From Streptomyces sp. VRA16 Mangrove soil (GTDB taxonomy: Bacteria > Actinomycetota > Actinomycetes > Streptomycetales > Streptomycetaceae): a stretch of 64,000 nt of DNA. Made by a program: the position numbers and the translations under genes. The notes beneath the pieces are model-generated. The model searched no databases, was not told the origin of the DNA, and worked only from the letters and a program-made list of their open reading frames with translations. The stretch is from contig NZ_JAFVLN010000012.1 of assembly GCF_017377775.1 (NCBI RefSeq), forward strand, positions 186,001 to 250,000, given 5' to 3'. This document shows positions 20,262 to 28,002 of the stretch, piece by piece. Each line of letters opens with the position of its first letter. The first letter of the stretch is position 1.

Positions 20262-20402
20262 GTCGTCGCTGCCGGAGGTCTCTTCCACCCGAGCGCCCTG
20301 TGAGCGGGGCTTCGGGCCGACGCCCCGGGATCGACGGCCATCGGGCCGGGTCGTCCGTATTGACGGGTACGTCGCGCATGGGAGTACTCCCCTCCGCGTC
20401 AA
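20262..20402 (-). promoter_or_regulatory. yybP-ykoY-type manganese riboswitch candidate in the TerC leader
   Basis: On the strand of TerC, GGAGGGGAGTACTCCC (20381-20396) matches the family's 5' core AGGGGAGUA, and GGTGGAAGAGACCTCCGG near 20270-20287 matches the 3' core GAGACC within a closing stem. The two cores face each other in the known Mn2+ sensor. The segment ends about 35 nt before the GTG start, enough for an expression platform. TerC/Alx proteins are classic targets of this riboswitch. The call comes from motif recall, without a covariance-model score. Confidence 0.7.
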
Positions 20403-20466
20403 GGAGAGTACTAGAAATACCCATGAAAGGTAAAGGGGTAGGTAAAGAAGTAACCAAGTGTGCAGG

Positions 20467-22359
20467 TCAAAGGCCTCTCTCTCGACGGGCTCTCGTCACC
20501 TCGGCGAGCACGTGGCGCAGCACCTCGCTGCCGTGCGGGATCTGGAGCGGCTCGTACGTCCAGGTGTGCCCGACCCAGGGATCGGCGAGGTGGTCGTCGG
20601 GCACCGGGGTCAGACGGAGCAGCGTGCGCCAGAGCGGGTCGAGCAGGGGGCCGTACTCGGCGGCGTCCTCCCGGTCGGCGACCAGCATCAGATGGACTCC
20701 GACCTGCGGCCCCTCGTCCGCGAGATAGCGCAGCTGCGTGACGGCCCGGTCGTCGAAGCCGTGCGGGAAGTCGTGCACGATCAGCAGTTGCTCGGCGACG
20801 TCCAGGTCGGGCGGCAGGGAGTCGGCGGCGCCCGCGCGGATCGCCATCTGGACGAGATCGACGCGCTCGGTGAGCCGGGTCAGGGTCTCGGTGACGCCCG
20901 CCGCTCCCCTGGCGGGAGGACGCACGAGCAGCCCGGCGTCGACCAGCGGGGCCAGCGCTCCCGCGGCCGTGCCCGCCGGGTCGACGACGTGCACGCTGAA
21001 CTCGCCGGCGGGGTACGCGGCCAGCAGCCGGGCCGCGTGCACGGCGGCGGTGTGCGCGGAGCGGGCCCGCACCTCGTCGGCGTCGGCGAGCGTCTCGCCC
21101 GCGGTGGCACCCGAGTCGATCCACAGGCCGCGCTCCAGCGGCAGGCGCACGAGCATCGGGATGCGCAGGCCCACGCTGTCGCTCTCGGGCAGCCTCAGGT
21201 CGCCCAGGCGGACGGCCATCGGCATCTCCATCGGACTGCGGTAGGCGTGCCAGCACGGGTTGTCCCAGCCCGCGTACGGGGCCGGGAGCGCGGGCTCCAC
21301 GACCTCCGCCTCGGCGACGAGCTGCGCCAGGTCCCGATCGAGCGCCTCGCGGGCACGGTCGACGAGTGCGCCGTGCTTGGCCCGCGCGGCCTCGCGGGCG
21401 GCGTCGCCCTGGCCGCCGATCCGGCTGCGCGGATCGGACAGGACCTGGTCGAGCTCCTGCTCCATGCGGGAGTCGGCGAAGTCGACGGCACTGCGATAGG
21501 CGGCCGTGGTGCGGGCCAGGTCCTCGAACATGCCCCACACCTGGTTGTAGAGCCGCTCCTCCATGGACCAGCCGGTGGCGTCGCCCGCGACGGGCGCGGC
21601 CGGGCGCCCCGGTTCGGCGGGCTGCGCGGTGGGCGGGGGCGGTGGTGCCTGGCGGCGGGGGTGCGTGTAGTCGATGGGGCCGCCGGTTCCGGTGCTCGGC
21701 GGGGCCTGCGGTGTGGGCGGCAGCTCGCCGGAGACGTGGCCCGCCGAGGCGGTCGCGCGCACCTGCGCCGTGTCGGTCGTACGTGGTGGCGGTGCCACCG
21801 CGCGGGCAAGGCCCTGTGCGACGGCGTCATGGATGGCGCCCGCCAGGGCCTGCGCCTCCGGCAGACCCTGGTCGGCGAGGAGGGCGGCGAGGCCGTCGGC
21901 ATAGCCCTGGCCGATGGCGCGCACCTTCCATGTGCCCTGTCTGCGGTACAGCTCGACGGCGACGAGGGCCGACTCGGTGTCGAGACCGGTGACGGTGTAG
22001 CTCGCCTGCTCGGCGCCGTCGAGACCGGTGACCGCGACGAACGGGGCGGCGACCGCGCCGAACCGGGTCGGCCCGTCCGTGCCGACGGGCAGGGCGAGCA
22101 GCACGGTGACGCGGTGCACGTCCTGCGGCATCGCGTCCAGGTCGACGGCGAGGCGATGGTCGGCCGCCGCCTGGCGCGGTACTTCGAGACCGGGAAGCGC
22201 GGGCGCGCCCGGGTGGGCGACGCGCGCGGTGCCGTGCACGGTGCCCCGGTCGTCGGCGAGCGTGGCGCCCGCGACGACCGGATGGCCGGCCGACACCCGG
22301 ATCTCCAGACGGGTCTGGGTGAGGGGGTGGTTCTGGCCCCTCACGAGTTCGGCCGCCAT
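20467..22359 (-). CDS. TerD domain fused to a degenerate FtsK/HerA-like ATPase
   Basis: 630 residues. Residues 1-165 form a TerD-type beta-sandwich (VHRVTVLLALPVGTDGPTRFG, TGLDTESALVAVELYRRQGTWKVRAIGQGYADGLAALL). A Pro-rich linker spans 190-260, a helical segment 265-350, and an FtsK/SpoIIIE-like core 385-630. In the core GLWIDSGATA (411-420) stands where Walker A should be, without the Lys; VHVVDPAG (457-463) and LLIVHDF (525-531) with GVHLMLVADR (554-563) match the other core strands. Binding without hydrolysis of ATP is likely. It follows the small TerD gene by 10 bp and is presumably co-transcribed from its damage-type promoter. Confidence 0.8.
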   Translation of the reverse strand: MAAELVRGQNHPLTQTRLEIRVSAGHPVVAGATLADDRGTVHGTARVAHPGAPALPGLEVPRQAAADHRLAVDLDAMPQDVHRVTVLLALPVGTDGPTRFGAVAAPFVAVTGLDGAEQASYTVTGLDTESALVAVELYRRQGTWKVRAIGQGYADGLAALLADQGLPEAQALAGAIHDAVAQGLARAVAPPPRTTDTAQVRATASAGHVSGELPPTPQAPPSTGTGGPIDYTHPRRQAPPPPPTAQPAEPGRPAAPVAGDATGWSMEERLYNQVWGMFEDLARTTAAYRSAVDFADSRMEQELDQVLSDPRSRIGGQGDAAREAARAKHGALVDRAREALDRDLAQLVAEAEVVEPALPAPYAGWDNPCWHAYRSPMEMPMAVRLGDLRLPESDSVGLRIPMLVRLPLERGLWIDSGATAGETLADADEVRARSAHTAAVHAARLLAAYPAGEFSVHVVDPAGTAAGALAPLVDAGLLVRPPARGAAGVTETLTRLTERVDLVQMAIRAGAADSLPPDLDVAEQLLIVHDFPHGFDDRAVTQLRYLADEGPQVGVHLMLVADREDAAEYGPLLDPLWRTLLRLTPVPDDHLADPWVGHTWTYEPLQIPHGSEVLRHVLAEVTRARRERGL

Positions 22360-22369
22360 CGGGGACCCT

Positions 22370-22948
22370 CTAGAGGCCGGGCAGGATGGCGGGCATCAGG
22401 TCCTGGAACGTTCGGCCGTTGGCCGGTGTGCCCAGGGCCGTCATCTTCCAGCCCGGCCCGTCCCGGTGGACCTTGGCCATGATCTGCGCCGTGTACTGAC
22501 CGCCGCCGTCGAGCGTGAAGCGGGCCAGCTCCTGGCCGTTCGTCTCGTCGACGAGGCGACAGAACGCGTTCTGCACTTCCTGGAACGTCTGGCCCGTGAA
22601 CGAGTTGACCGTGAAGACGATCTGGTCGATGTGGACCGGGACCCGCGCGAGGTCGACGAGGATCGCCTCGTCGTCGCCGCCCTGGCCCGCGCCGCCCACC
22701 AGGTTGTCACCGGTGTGCCGCACCGAGCCGTCGTCGCTGACGAGGTGGCGGAAGAAGACGACGTCCACCGGCTGCTTGTCGGCGAAGAGGACCGCGGACG
22801 CGTCGAGGTCGATCTCACGGGTGCGGGTGCCGAACAGACCTCGCCGGGGTGCCGCCTGCCAGCCGAGGCCCATGCGCACGGCGGTCAGGGTGCCTCCGCC
22901 CTGCTTCTCGAGGCTGATGGCCTGCCCCTTGTCCAAGCTGATGCCCAC
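22370..22948 (-). CDS. terD: TerD-family stress protein
   Basis: 192 residues from the GTG at 22948 (GISLDKGQAISLEKQGG is the usual TerD start). TerD proteins are cytoplasmic Ca2+-binding beta-sandwiches of tellurite/stress resistance; the acidic Ca2+ site maps to HTGDNLVGGAGQGGDDEAILVDL, with the typical VFTVNSFTGQTFQEVQNAFCRLVDE and GWKMTALG ends. AGGGG lies about 8 nt upstream. First gene of a two-gene operon with the TerD-ATPase fusion. A PafBC-type promoter element lies 58 nt upstream, so induction by DNA damage is predicted. Confidence 0.93.
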   Translation of the reverse strand: MGISLDKGQAISLEKQGGGTLTAVRMGLGWQAAPRRGLFGTRTREIDLDASAVLFADKQPVDVVFFRHLVSDDGSVRHTGDNLVGGAGQGGDDEAILVDLARVPVHIDQIVFTVNSFTGQTFQEVQNAFCRLVDETNGQELARFTLDGGGQYTAQIMAKVHRDGPGWKMTALGTPANGRTFQDLMPAILPGL

Positions 22949-23005
22949 GCGCTTGTCCCCTCTCGTGCCGTCCCCTGTTGCCGCGGCGCATGCGCGGTTG
23001 GTCAA

Positions 23006-23028
23006 ACCCTAGAGGGCGGCACTGACAC
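23006..23028 (-). promoter_or_regulatory. PafBC-type DNA-damage promoter of the TerD operon
   Basis: Reading toward terD: GTGTCAGTG, 8 nt (CCGCCCTC), TAGGGT. Only the first base differs from TTGTCRGTG-N8-TANNNT, and the spacer CCGCCCTC resembles GCTCCCTC at uvrA. Predicted start of transcription is near 22999, about 50 nt before the GTG. Confidence 0.75.
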
Positions 23029-23099
23029 CGCCGCCACCGCGGGCGGGGTTTTGTGGCGGTCTTGCAACACAGCCACGCCACCCCGCCCGTCGCGGCAGG

Positions 23100-25232
23100 T
23101 CAGGCGAGCCCCGCCTCCTTCATCTGGCGCAGCTCCTTCTTCATCTCGGACACTTCGTCGCGCAGCCGTGCCGCGATCTCGAACTGGAGGTCGGCCGCCG
23201 CGGCCCGCATCCGCTCGGTCAACTCCTCGATCTGCTCGGAGAGCTCAGCCGCCGGACGGTCGGTGGGCACGGCCGGCTCCGCCTTGCCGCGCTTCTTCTT
23301 CGCCGTTTCCTTGCCGAGCGCGGGAACGGGCGCCTTGGCTCCCTTCCCGTCCTTGCCGCCCTTGCGGTAGCCGGTGCCGAGCAGCTCCTCCGTGTCGACG
23401 TCCTCGCGCGCGATGGACGCCACGATGTCGTTGATCTTCTTGCGCAGGGGCTGCGGGTCGATGCCGTTCGCCTTGTTGTACGCGACCTGCTTCTCCCGGC
23501 GGCGGTTGGTCTCCTCGATGGCCTTCTCCATCGCCGGGGTGATCTTGTCTGCGTACATGTGGACCTGGCCCGAGACGTTTCGGGCCGCACGGCCGATCGT
23601 CTGGATCAGGGACGTACCGGAACGCAGGAAGCCTTCCTTGTCCGCGTCGAGGATCGCGACCAGGGAGACTTCGGGCAGGTCGAGGCCCTCGCGCAGCAGG
23701 TTGATGCCGACCAGGACGTCGTACTCGCCGGCACGCAGCTCGCGCAGCAGCTCGACGCGGCGCAGGGTGTCGACGTCGCTGTGCAGATAGCGCACCTGGA
23801 TGCCGAGCTCCAGGAAGTAGTCCGTGAGGTCCTCGGCCATCTTCTTGGTGAGCGTGGTGACCAGGACGCGCTCGTCCTTCTCGGTGCGCTTGCGGATCTC
23901 GTGCACCAGGTCGTCGATCTGCCCCTCGGTCGGCTTGACGACGACCTCGGGGTCGACGAGGCCGGTGGGGCGGATGATCTGCTCGACGTAGCCGTCCGAG
24001 CGCGCGAGCTCGTAGTTTCCGGGCGTCGCCGACAGGTAGACGGTCTGGCCGATGCGCTCCTGGAACTCCTCCCACTTCAGCGGGCGGTTGTCGAGCGCGG
24101 ACGGCAGGCGGAAGCCGTGGTCCACGAGGGTGCGCTTGCGGGAGGCGTCGCCCTCGTACATGGCACCGATCTGCGGCACGGTGACGTGCGACTCGTCGAT
24201 GACGAGCAGGAAGTCGTCCGGGAAGTAGTCGAGCAGCGTGTTCGGCGGGGAGCCGGGCTCGCGGCCGTCGAAGTGCATCGAGTAGTTCTCGACGCCGGAG
24301 CAGGAGCCGATCTGGCGGAGCATTTCGAGGTCGTACGTGGTGCGCATGCGCAGCCGCTGGGCCTCGAGCATCTTGCCCTGCTTCTCCAGGACGGCGAGGC
24401 GCTCCCCCAGTTCCTTCTCGATGTCGTTGGCCGCGCGCTCCAGGCGCTCTGGGCCCGCCACGTAGTGGGTCGCCGGGAAGATGTACAGCGACTGGTCGTC
24501 GCTGATGACCTCGCCGGTGAGGGGGTGGAGGGTGGAGAGCGACTCGATCTCGTCGCCGAACATCTCGATGCGGACCGCGAGCTCCTCGTAGACCGGGAAG
24601 ATCTCGATGGTGTCGCCGCGCACGCGGAAGGTGCCGCGCTGGAACGCCAGGTCGTTGCGCGTGTACTGGATGTCGACGAAGCGGCGCAGCAGGTCGTCGC
24701 GGTCGATCTCGTCGCCGACCTTCAGGGGGACCATGCGGTCCACGTACTCCTGCGGCGTGCCCAGGCCGTAGATGCAGGAGACGGAGGCGACCACGACGAC
24801 GTCGCGGCGGGTCAGCAGCGAGTTCGTCGCCGAGTGGCGCAGGCGCTCCACCTCCTCGTTGATCGAGGAGTCCTTCTCGATGTAGGTGTCCGACTGCGGG
24901 ACATACGCCTCGGGCTGGTAGTAGTCGTAGTACGAGACGAAGTACTCGACCGCGTTGTTCGGCAGCAGCTCGCGGAACTCGTTCGCCAGCTGGGCGGCCA
25001 GCGTTTTGTTCGGCGCCATCACCAGGGTGGGGCGCTGGAGCTTCTCGATCATCCACGCCGTGGTGGCGGACTTGCCGGTGCCGGTCGCGCCGAGCAGGAC
25101 GACGTCCTTCTCGCCTGCTGTGATGCGCTTCTCCAGCTCGGCGATGGCCGCGGGCTGGTCACCGCTGGGCTGGTACGGGCTGACGACCTCGAAAGGTGCC
25201 ACCGTGCGTTCGATCTTGGATACGGGCCGCAT
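23100..25232 (-). CDS. uvrB: Excinuclease ABC subunit B
   Basis: 710 residues from the ATG at 25232. This start is favoured because it lies exactly 7 nt after the -10 element of a damage-type promoter, implying a leaderless mRNA; a TTG 30 nt upstream lies inside the promoter motif itself. UvrB verifies damage and nicks with UvrC. Walker A GATGTGKS is at 48-55, the DNA-clamping beta-hairpin region is YYDYYQPEAYVPQSDTYIEKD, and helicase motifs VIDESHVTVPQ, SATPG and QTIGRAARN are present. The C-terminal UVR motif LQFEIAARLRDEVSEMKKEL binds UvrC. A lysine-rich low-complexity insert precedes it. Confidence 0.98.
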   Translation of the reverse strand: MRPVSKIERTVAPFEVVSPYQPSGDQPAAIAELEKRITAGEKDVVLLGATGTGKSATTAWMIEKLQRPTLVMAPNKTLAAQLANEFRELLPNNAVEYFVSYYDYYQPEAYVPQSDTYIEKDSSINEEVERLRHSATNSLLTRRDVVVVASVSCIYGLGTPQEYVDRMVPLKVGDEIDRDDLLRRFVDIQYTRNDLAFQRGTFRVRGDTIEIFPVYEELAVRIEMFGDEIESLSTLHPLTGEVISDDQSLYIFPATHYVAGPERLERAANDIEKELGERLAVLEKQGKMLEAQRLRMRTTYDLEMLRQIGSCSGVENYSMHFDGREPGSPPNTLLDYFPDDFLLVIDESHVTVPQIGAMYEGDASRKRTLVDHGFRLPSALDNRPLKWEEFQERIGQTVYLSATPGNYELARSDGYVEQIIRPTGLVDPEVVVKPTEGQIDDLVHEIRKRTEKDERVLVTTLTKKMAEDLTDYFLELGIQVRYLHSDVDTLRRVELLRELRAGEYDVLVGINLLREGLDLPEVSLVAILDADKEGFLRSGTSLIQTIGRAARNVSGQVHMYADKITPAMEKAIEETNRRREKQVAYNKANGIDPQPLRKKINDIVASIAREDVDTEELLGTGYRKGGKDGKGAKAPVPALGKETAKKKRGKAEPAVPTDRPAAELSEQIEELTERMRAAAADLQFEIAARLRDEVSEMKKELRQMKEAGLA

Positions 25233-25239
25233 GGAATCC

Positions 25240-25262
25240 ACCGTACGACCCACCACTGACAA
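25240..25262 (-). promoter_or_regulatory. PafBC/RecA-NDp-type promoter of uvrB, leaderless
   Basis: Reading toward uvrB: TTGTCAGTG, 8 nt (GTGGGTCG), TACGGT, then 7 nt and the ATG. Exact match to TTGTCRGTG-N8-TANNNT; transcription should begin at or next to the A of the start codon. Confidence 0.88.
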
Positions 25263-25292
25263 CCGGGCCGGAACCGCTGCCGGGAGCGGCCC

Positions 25293-26150
25293 TCACCAGC
25301 CCTGCGGGGTGCGCGGCGCCTGCCTCTCGGGGGCGCGGCGCTGCCGCTGGCCCGGGACGCGGGCGGCCGGGGTGCCGCGCTGGTCGGCGGCCTCCTGGGC
25401 GTCACGCCAGTCGGGACGGCCCATGACCATCAGCGGGTCGAACATGACGACCACGCCGGCCAGCAGGAGGAAGCAGAGCGGGCCGATCATCATGGGCGCG
25501 AGGATTCCCGCGGCCGAGTCGCCTCCGGGGCTGCCGGTCACGGAGCCGTGCACCTGGACGCTGACGCCCGCCATCGCCATGTAGTGCATGCCGGAGACGG
25601 CGAGTCCCATGACGAGGCTCGCGCCGAGGCTCCAGAGGATGCCGCGGACCTGTACGGCCGCCCACAGGGCGACGGTCGCGGCGATCATGGCGATGGCCAC
25701 GGAGGCGGCCACGGTGAGGGTGTTGTACTGGATCGTCCCGTGAAGGCGCATTCCGGCCATTCCCAGGTAGTGCATCGTCGCGACCCCGAGGCCGGTGATG
25801 GTGCCGCCTGTGAACAGGGTGAGGCCGGTCGCTCCCTTGTAGCCGACGATGAAGACGCCTATGCCGACCATGACGATGGCGACCCCGAGGCTCGCGAACG
25901 TGGTCGCCAGGTCGTAGTGGACGGGCACTCCCCTGACGGAGAAGCCCATCATCGCGATGAAGTGCATCGTCCAGATGCCCGAGCCGATCGCGGCCGAGCC
26001 GAGTCCGAGCCAGCCGGCCTTCCAGCGGCTGGCCACATGCAGCGACCTGGTGGTGCACCGCAGCCCCAGGGCACCTCCCAGGCAGGCCATGAGATACGCC
26101 ACCACCGGTGTGACGAGTCCGTAACTGAAGCCGTCGACCGTGCCCTGCAT
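25293..26150 (-). CDS. MHYT-domain integral membrane sensor protein
   Basis: 285 residues from the ATG at 26150; an in-frame ATG at 26216 would add 22 hydrophilic residues. Seven spans contain three MHYT units with motifs MHFIAMM, MHYLGMAG and MHYMAMAG; the Met/His pairs are thought to bind a metal and to sense oxygen, CO or NO. In other bacteria the module is fused to GGDEF/EAL domains; here it stands alone with a short hydrophilic Arg/Gln-rich tail, so a signalling partner would have to be separate. A weak GAAGG precedes the chosen start. Confidence 0.9.
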   Translation of the reverse strand: MQGTVDGFSYGLVTPVVAYLMACLGGALGLRCTTRSLHVASRWKAGWLGLGSAAIGSGIWTMHFIAMMGFSVRGVPVHYDLATTFASLGVAIVMVGIGVFIVGYKGATGLTLFTGGTITGLGVATMHYLGMAGMRLHGTIQYNTLTVAASVAIAMIAATVALWAAVQVRGILWSLGASLVMGLAVSGMHYMAMAGVSVQVHGSVTGSPGGDSAAGILAPMMIGPLCFLLLAGVVVMFDPLMVMGRPDWRDAQEAADQRGTPAARVPGQRQRRAPERQAPRTPQGW

Positions 26151-26422
26151 CTGTCGCAGCCCTTCCGCCCTGTTGTGCCCTGAGATGTCGCGCTCGCGCC
26201 CCTCGCCGTCGGCCATCGGAGTGGCCGCGGTTGAGCCTGAGATTAAAGCTCACACCGGAACGCTCGAACGATTTTCCGGCAAAGAACCCCGACATCCGAC
26301 ACGGGGGTCCGTCGCAGTTGGATAACTCCGTTCAACCAGTGACCATCCTTGGTCTGTCTCCGGTCGGCCTCCGGCTGTCAGGCTCGTGCGGTCCGTGATC
26401 TCACGACGCATGAGGAGCAGAC

Positions 26423-27307
26423 GTGTACGCACGCACAGCAGCCGCTCTGGCCTCGATGACCGGTTCCGTCGTCATCGGCGTTCTGGCCCTGCCCACCGCC
26501 GCTCAAGCCGCCACCGGGCCCACCAGACACGACGGCCCCGTGGTCGTCGCCCACCGGGGCGCCTCCGCCTACGCCCCGGAGAACACGCTCGAAGCCGTCG
26601 ACAAGGCCGACGACCTCGGCTTCGACTGGGTCGAGAACGACGTACAGCGGACCAAGGACGGCGCCCTGGTCGTCCTGCACGACACCACCCTGGCCCGCAC
26701 GACCGACGTCGAGCAGCGCTTCCCCGACCGCGCTCCGTGGAACGTACGGGACTTCACCGCCGCTGAGATCGCCGGCTTGGACGCGGGCAGTTGGAAGGGC
26801 GCCGAGTTCACCGGCGCGCGGATCCCGACCCTGCACCAGTACCTGGACCGGGTCGAGGACAACCACCAGAAGTTGCTGCTCGAGATCAAGTCGCCCGAGC
26901 TGTACCCGGGCATCGAGGACCAGATCCTGCGGCAGCTGGGCCGGGACGGCTGGCTCAAGAACGGGCACGTCAAGCACCGGCTCGTCATCCAGAGCTTCAG
27001 CGCGGACAGCATGCGGACCGTGCACGAGCGGCGGCCCGACATCACGACCGGGTTCCTCGGCACCCCCGCCGTGGCCGAGCTGCCCGCGTACGCGGAGTTC
27101 GTCGACCAGATCAACCCGTCCCACACGACGATCGGCGCGGACTACGTCGACGCGGTGCACGCGCTCAAGGGACCGCACGACAAGCCCCTCGAGGTCTTCA
27201 CGTGGACCGTCAACGACGCCGCGGACGCGCAGCGGGCGGCCGGGCTCGGCGTGGACGGGATCATCACGAACACTCCCGACGTGGTGCGCGAGGCCCTGGA
27301 CGACTGA
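26423..27307 (+). CDS. Secreted glycerophosphodiester phosphodiesterase
   Basis: 294 residues. Signal peptide with cleavage near AQAA-TGP, then a GDPD TIM barrel: VVVAHRGASAYAPENTLEA (catalytic HRGA..PENT), ENDVQRTKDGALVVLHDTTLARTT (acid/metal ligands and second His), LLLEIKSP and VFTWTVND. It hydrolyses glycerophosphodiesters outside the cell to glycerol-3-phosphate and an alcohol. GAGGAG precedes the GTG. Such genes are often phosphate-regulated in Streptomyces; no clear PHO box was found upstream. Confidence 0.93.
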   Translation: MYARTAAALASMTGSVVIGVLALPTAAQAATGPTRHDGPVVVAHRGASAYAPENTLEAVDKADDLGFDWVENDVQRTKDGALVVLHDTTLARTTDVEQRFPDRAPWNVRDFTAAEIAGLDAGSWKGAEFTGARIPTLHQYLDRVEDNHQKLLLEIKSPELYPGIEDQILRQLGRDGWLKNGHVKHRLVIQSFSADSMRTVHERRPDITTGFLGTPAVAELPAYAEFVDQINPSHTTIGADYVDAVHALKGPHDKPLEVFTWTVNDAADAQRAAGLGVDGIITNTPDVVREALDD

Positions 27308-27331
27308 GGTCCGTCCCGCCCTCGTCCCGCG

Positions 27332-27354
27332 TTGTCAGTGCCGCGCCGTACCGT
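27332..27354 (+). promoter_or_regulatory. PafBC/RecA-NDp-type promoter of ogt, leaderless
   Basis: TTGTCAGTG, 8 nt (CCGCGCCG), TACCGT, then 7 nt (GGTCGCC) and the ATG at 27362. Exact match to TTGTCRGTG-N8-TANNNT with the same leaderless geometry as uvrB. Confidence 0.88.
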
Positions 27355-27361
27355 GGTCGCC

Positions 27362-27937
27362 ATGGACGCCACCGGGCAGAAAGAGCAGGGCACGACCGCC
27401 GCACCGCAGCAGGTCGTGTGGGCCGTCGTGGGCAGTGACATCGGGCCGCTGATGCTGGCCGCGACGCGGGACGGCCTGGTGTACGTGGGCTTCCATGCCA
27501 CCGACGCGGTACGGGACAAGGCGCTCGACCGGCTCGCGGCCCGTCTCGGGTCCGAGCCGGTCGAGGCGCCCGACTCCCCCCTGCTCGCCGAGGCGATACG
27601 GCAGGTGGCGGAGTACTTCGCCGGGCGGCGGCACGATTTCGAGCTGCCGCTCGACTGGTCGCTGATCACCGGGTTCAACCGGGAGGTGCTGCGCGAGCTG
27701 GCCGCGGGCGTCCCGTACGGCGCGGTCGTCGGGTACGGGGATCTGGCCCGCAGGGTCGGGCAGCCGGGCGCGGCGCAGGCCGTGGGGGCGGCCATGGGGG
27801 CGAACCCGCTGCCGGTCGTCGTGCCGTGCCACCGGGTCGTGGAGAGCGACGGGGGGATCGGCGGGTTCGGCGGCGGGCTGGAGACGAAGCGGAAACTGCT
27901 CGCACTCGAAGGGGTGTTGCCCGAGCCTTTGTTCTGA
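27362..27937 (+). CDS. ogt: Methylated-DNA--protein-cysteine methyltransferase
   Basis: 191 residues. Removes O6-alkyl groups from guanine by irreversible transfer to its own cysteine. The active site VVPCHRVV places the acceptor at Cys156; the upstream helix-turn-helix FNREVLRELAAGVPYGAVVGYGDLARRVGQPGAAQAVGAAMGANPLP carries the arginine finger and Asn hinge region. ATG 27362 is chosen because it lies 7 nt after the -10 element of a damage promoter; the more upstream TTG is the first base triplet of that promoter. It therefore joins uvrA and uvrB in one predicted regulon. Confidence 0.95.
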   Translation: MDATGQKEQGTTAAPQQVVWAVVGSDIGPLMLAATRDGLVYVGFHATDAVRDKALDRLAARLGSEPVEAPDSPLLAEAIRQVAEYFAGRRHDFELPLDWSLITGFNREVLRELAAGVPYGAVVGYGDLARRVGQPGAAQAVGAAMGANPLPVVVPCHRVVESDGGIGGFGGGLETKRKLLALEGVLPEPLF

Positions 27938-28002
27938 GAGGGTCTCTGCGTTCCGAGGGGCTCTCTGAGCTGCGCTGTTGTTCTACGGGTGGGGGTTGTG
28001 CG

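Noticed and set aside
20257..20457. 66-residue gene upstream of TerC
   Set aside because: It coincides with the riboswitch candidate, and the peptide has no conserved features.
26262..26285. LexA (SOS) box before the MHYT gene
   Set aside because: CTCGAACG is a half-site but the second half does not match; no good TCGAAC-N4-GTTCGA was found anywhere in the window.
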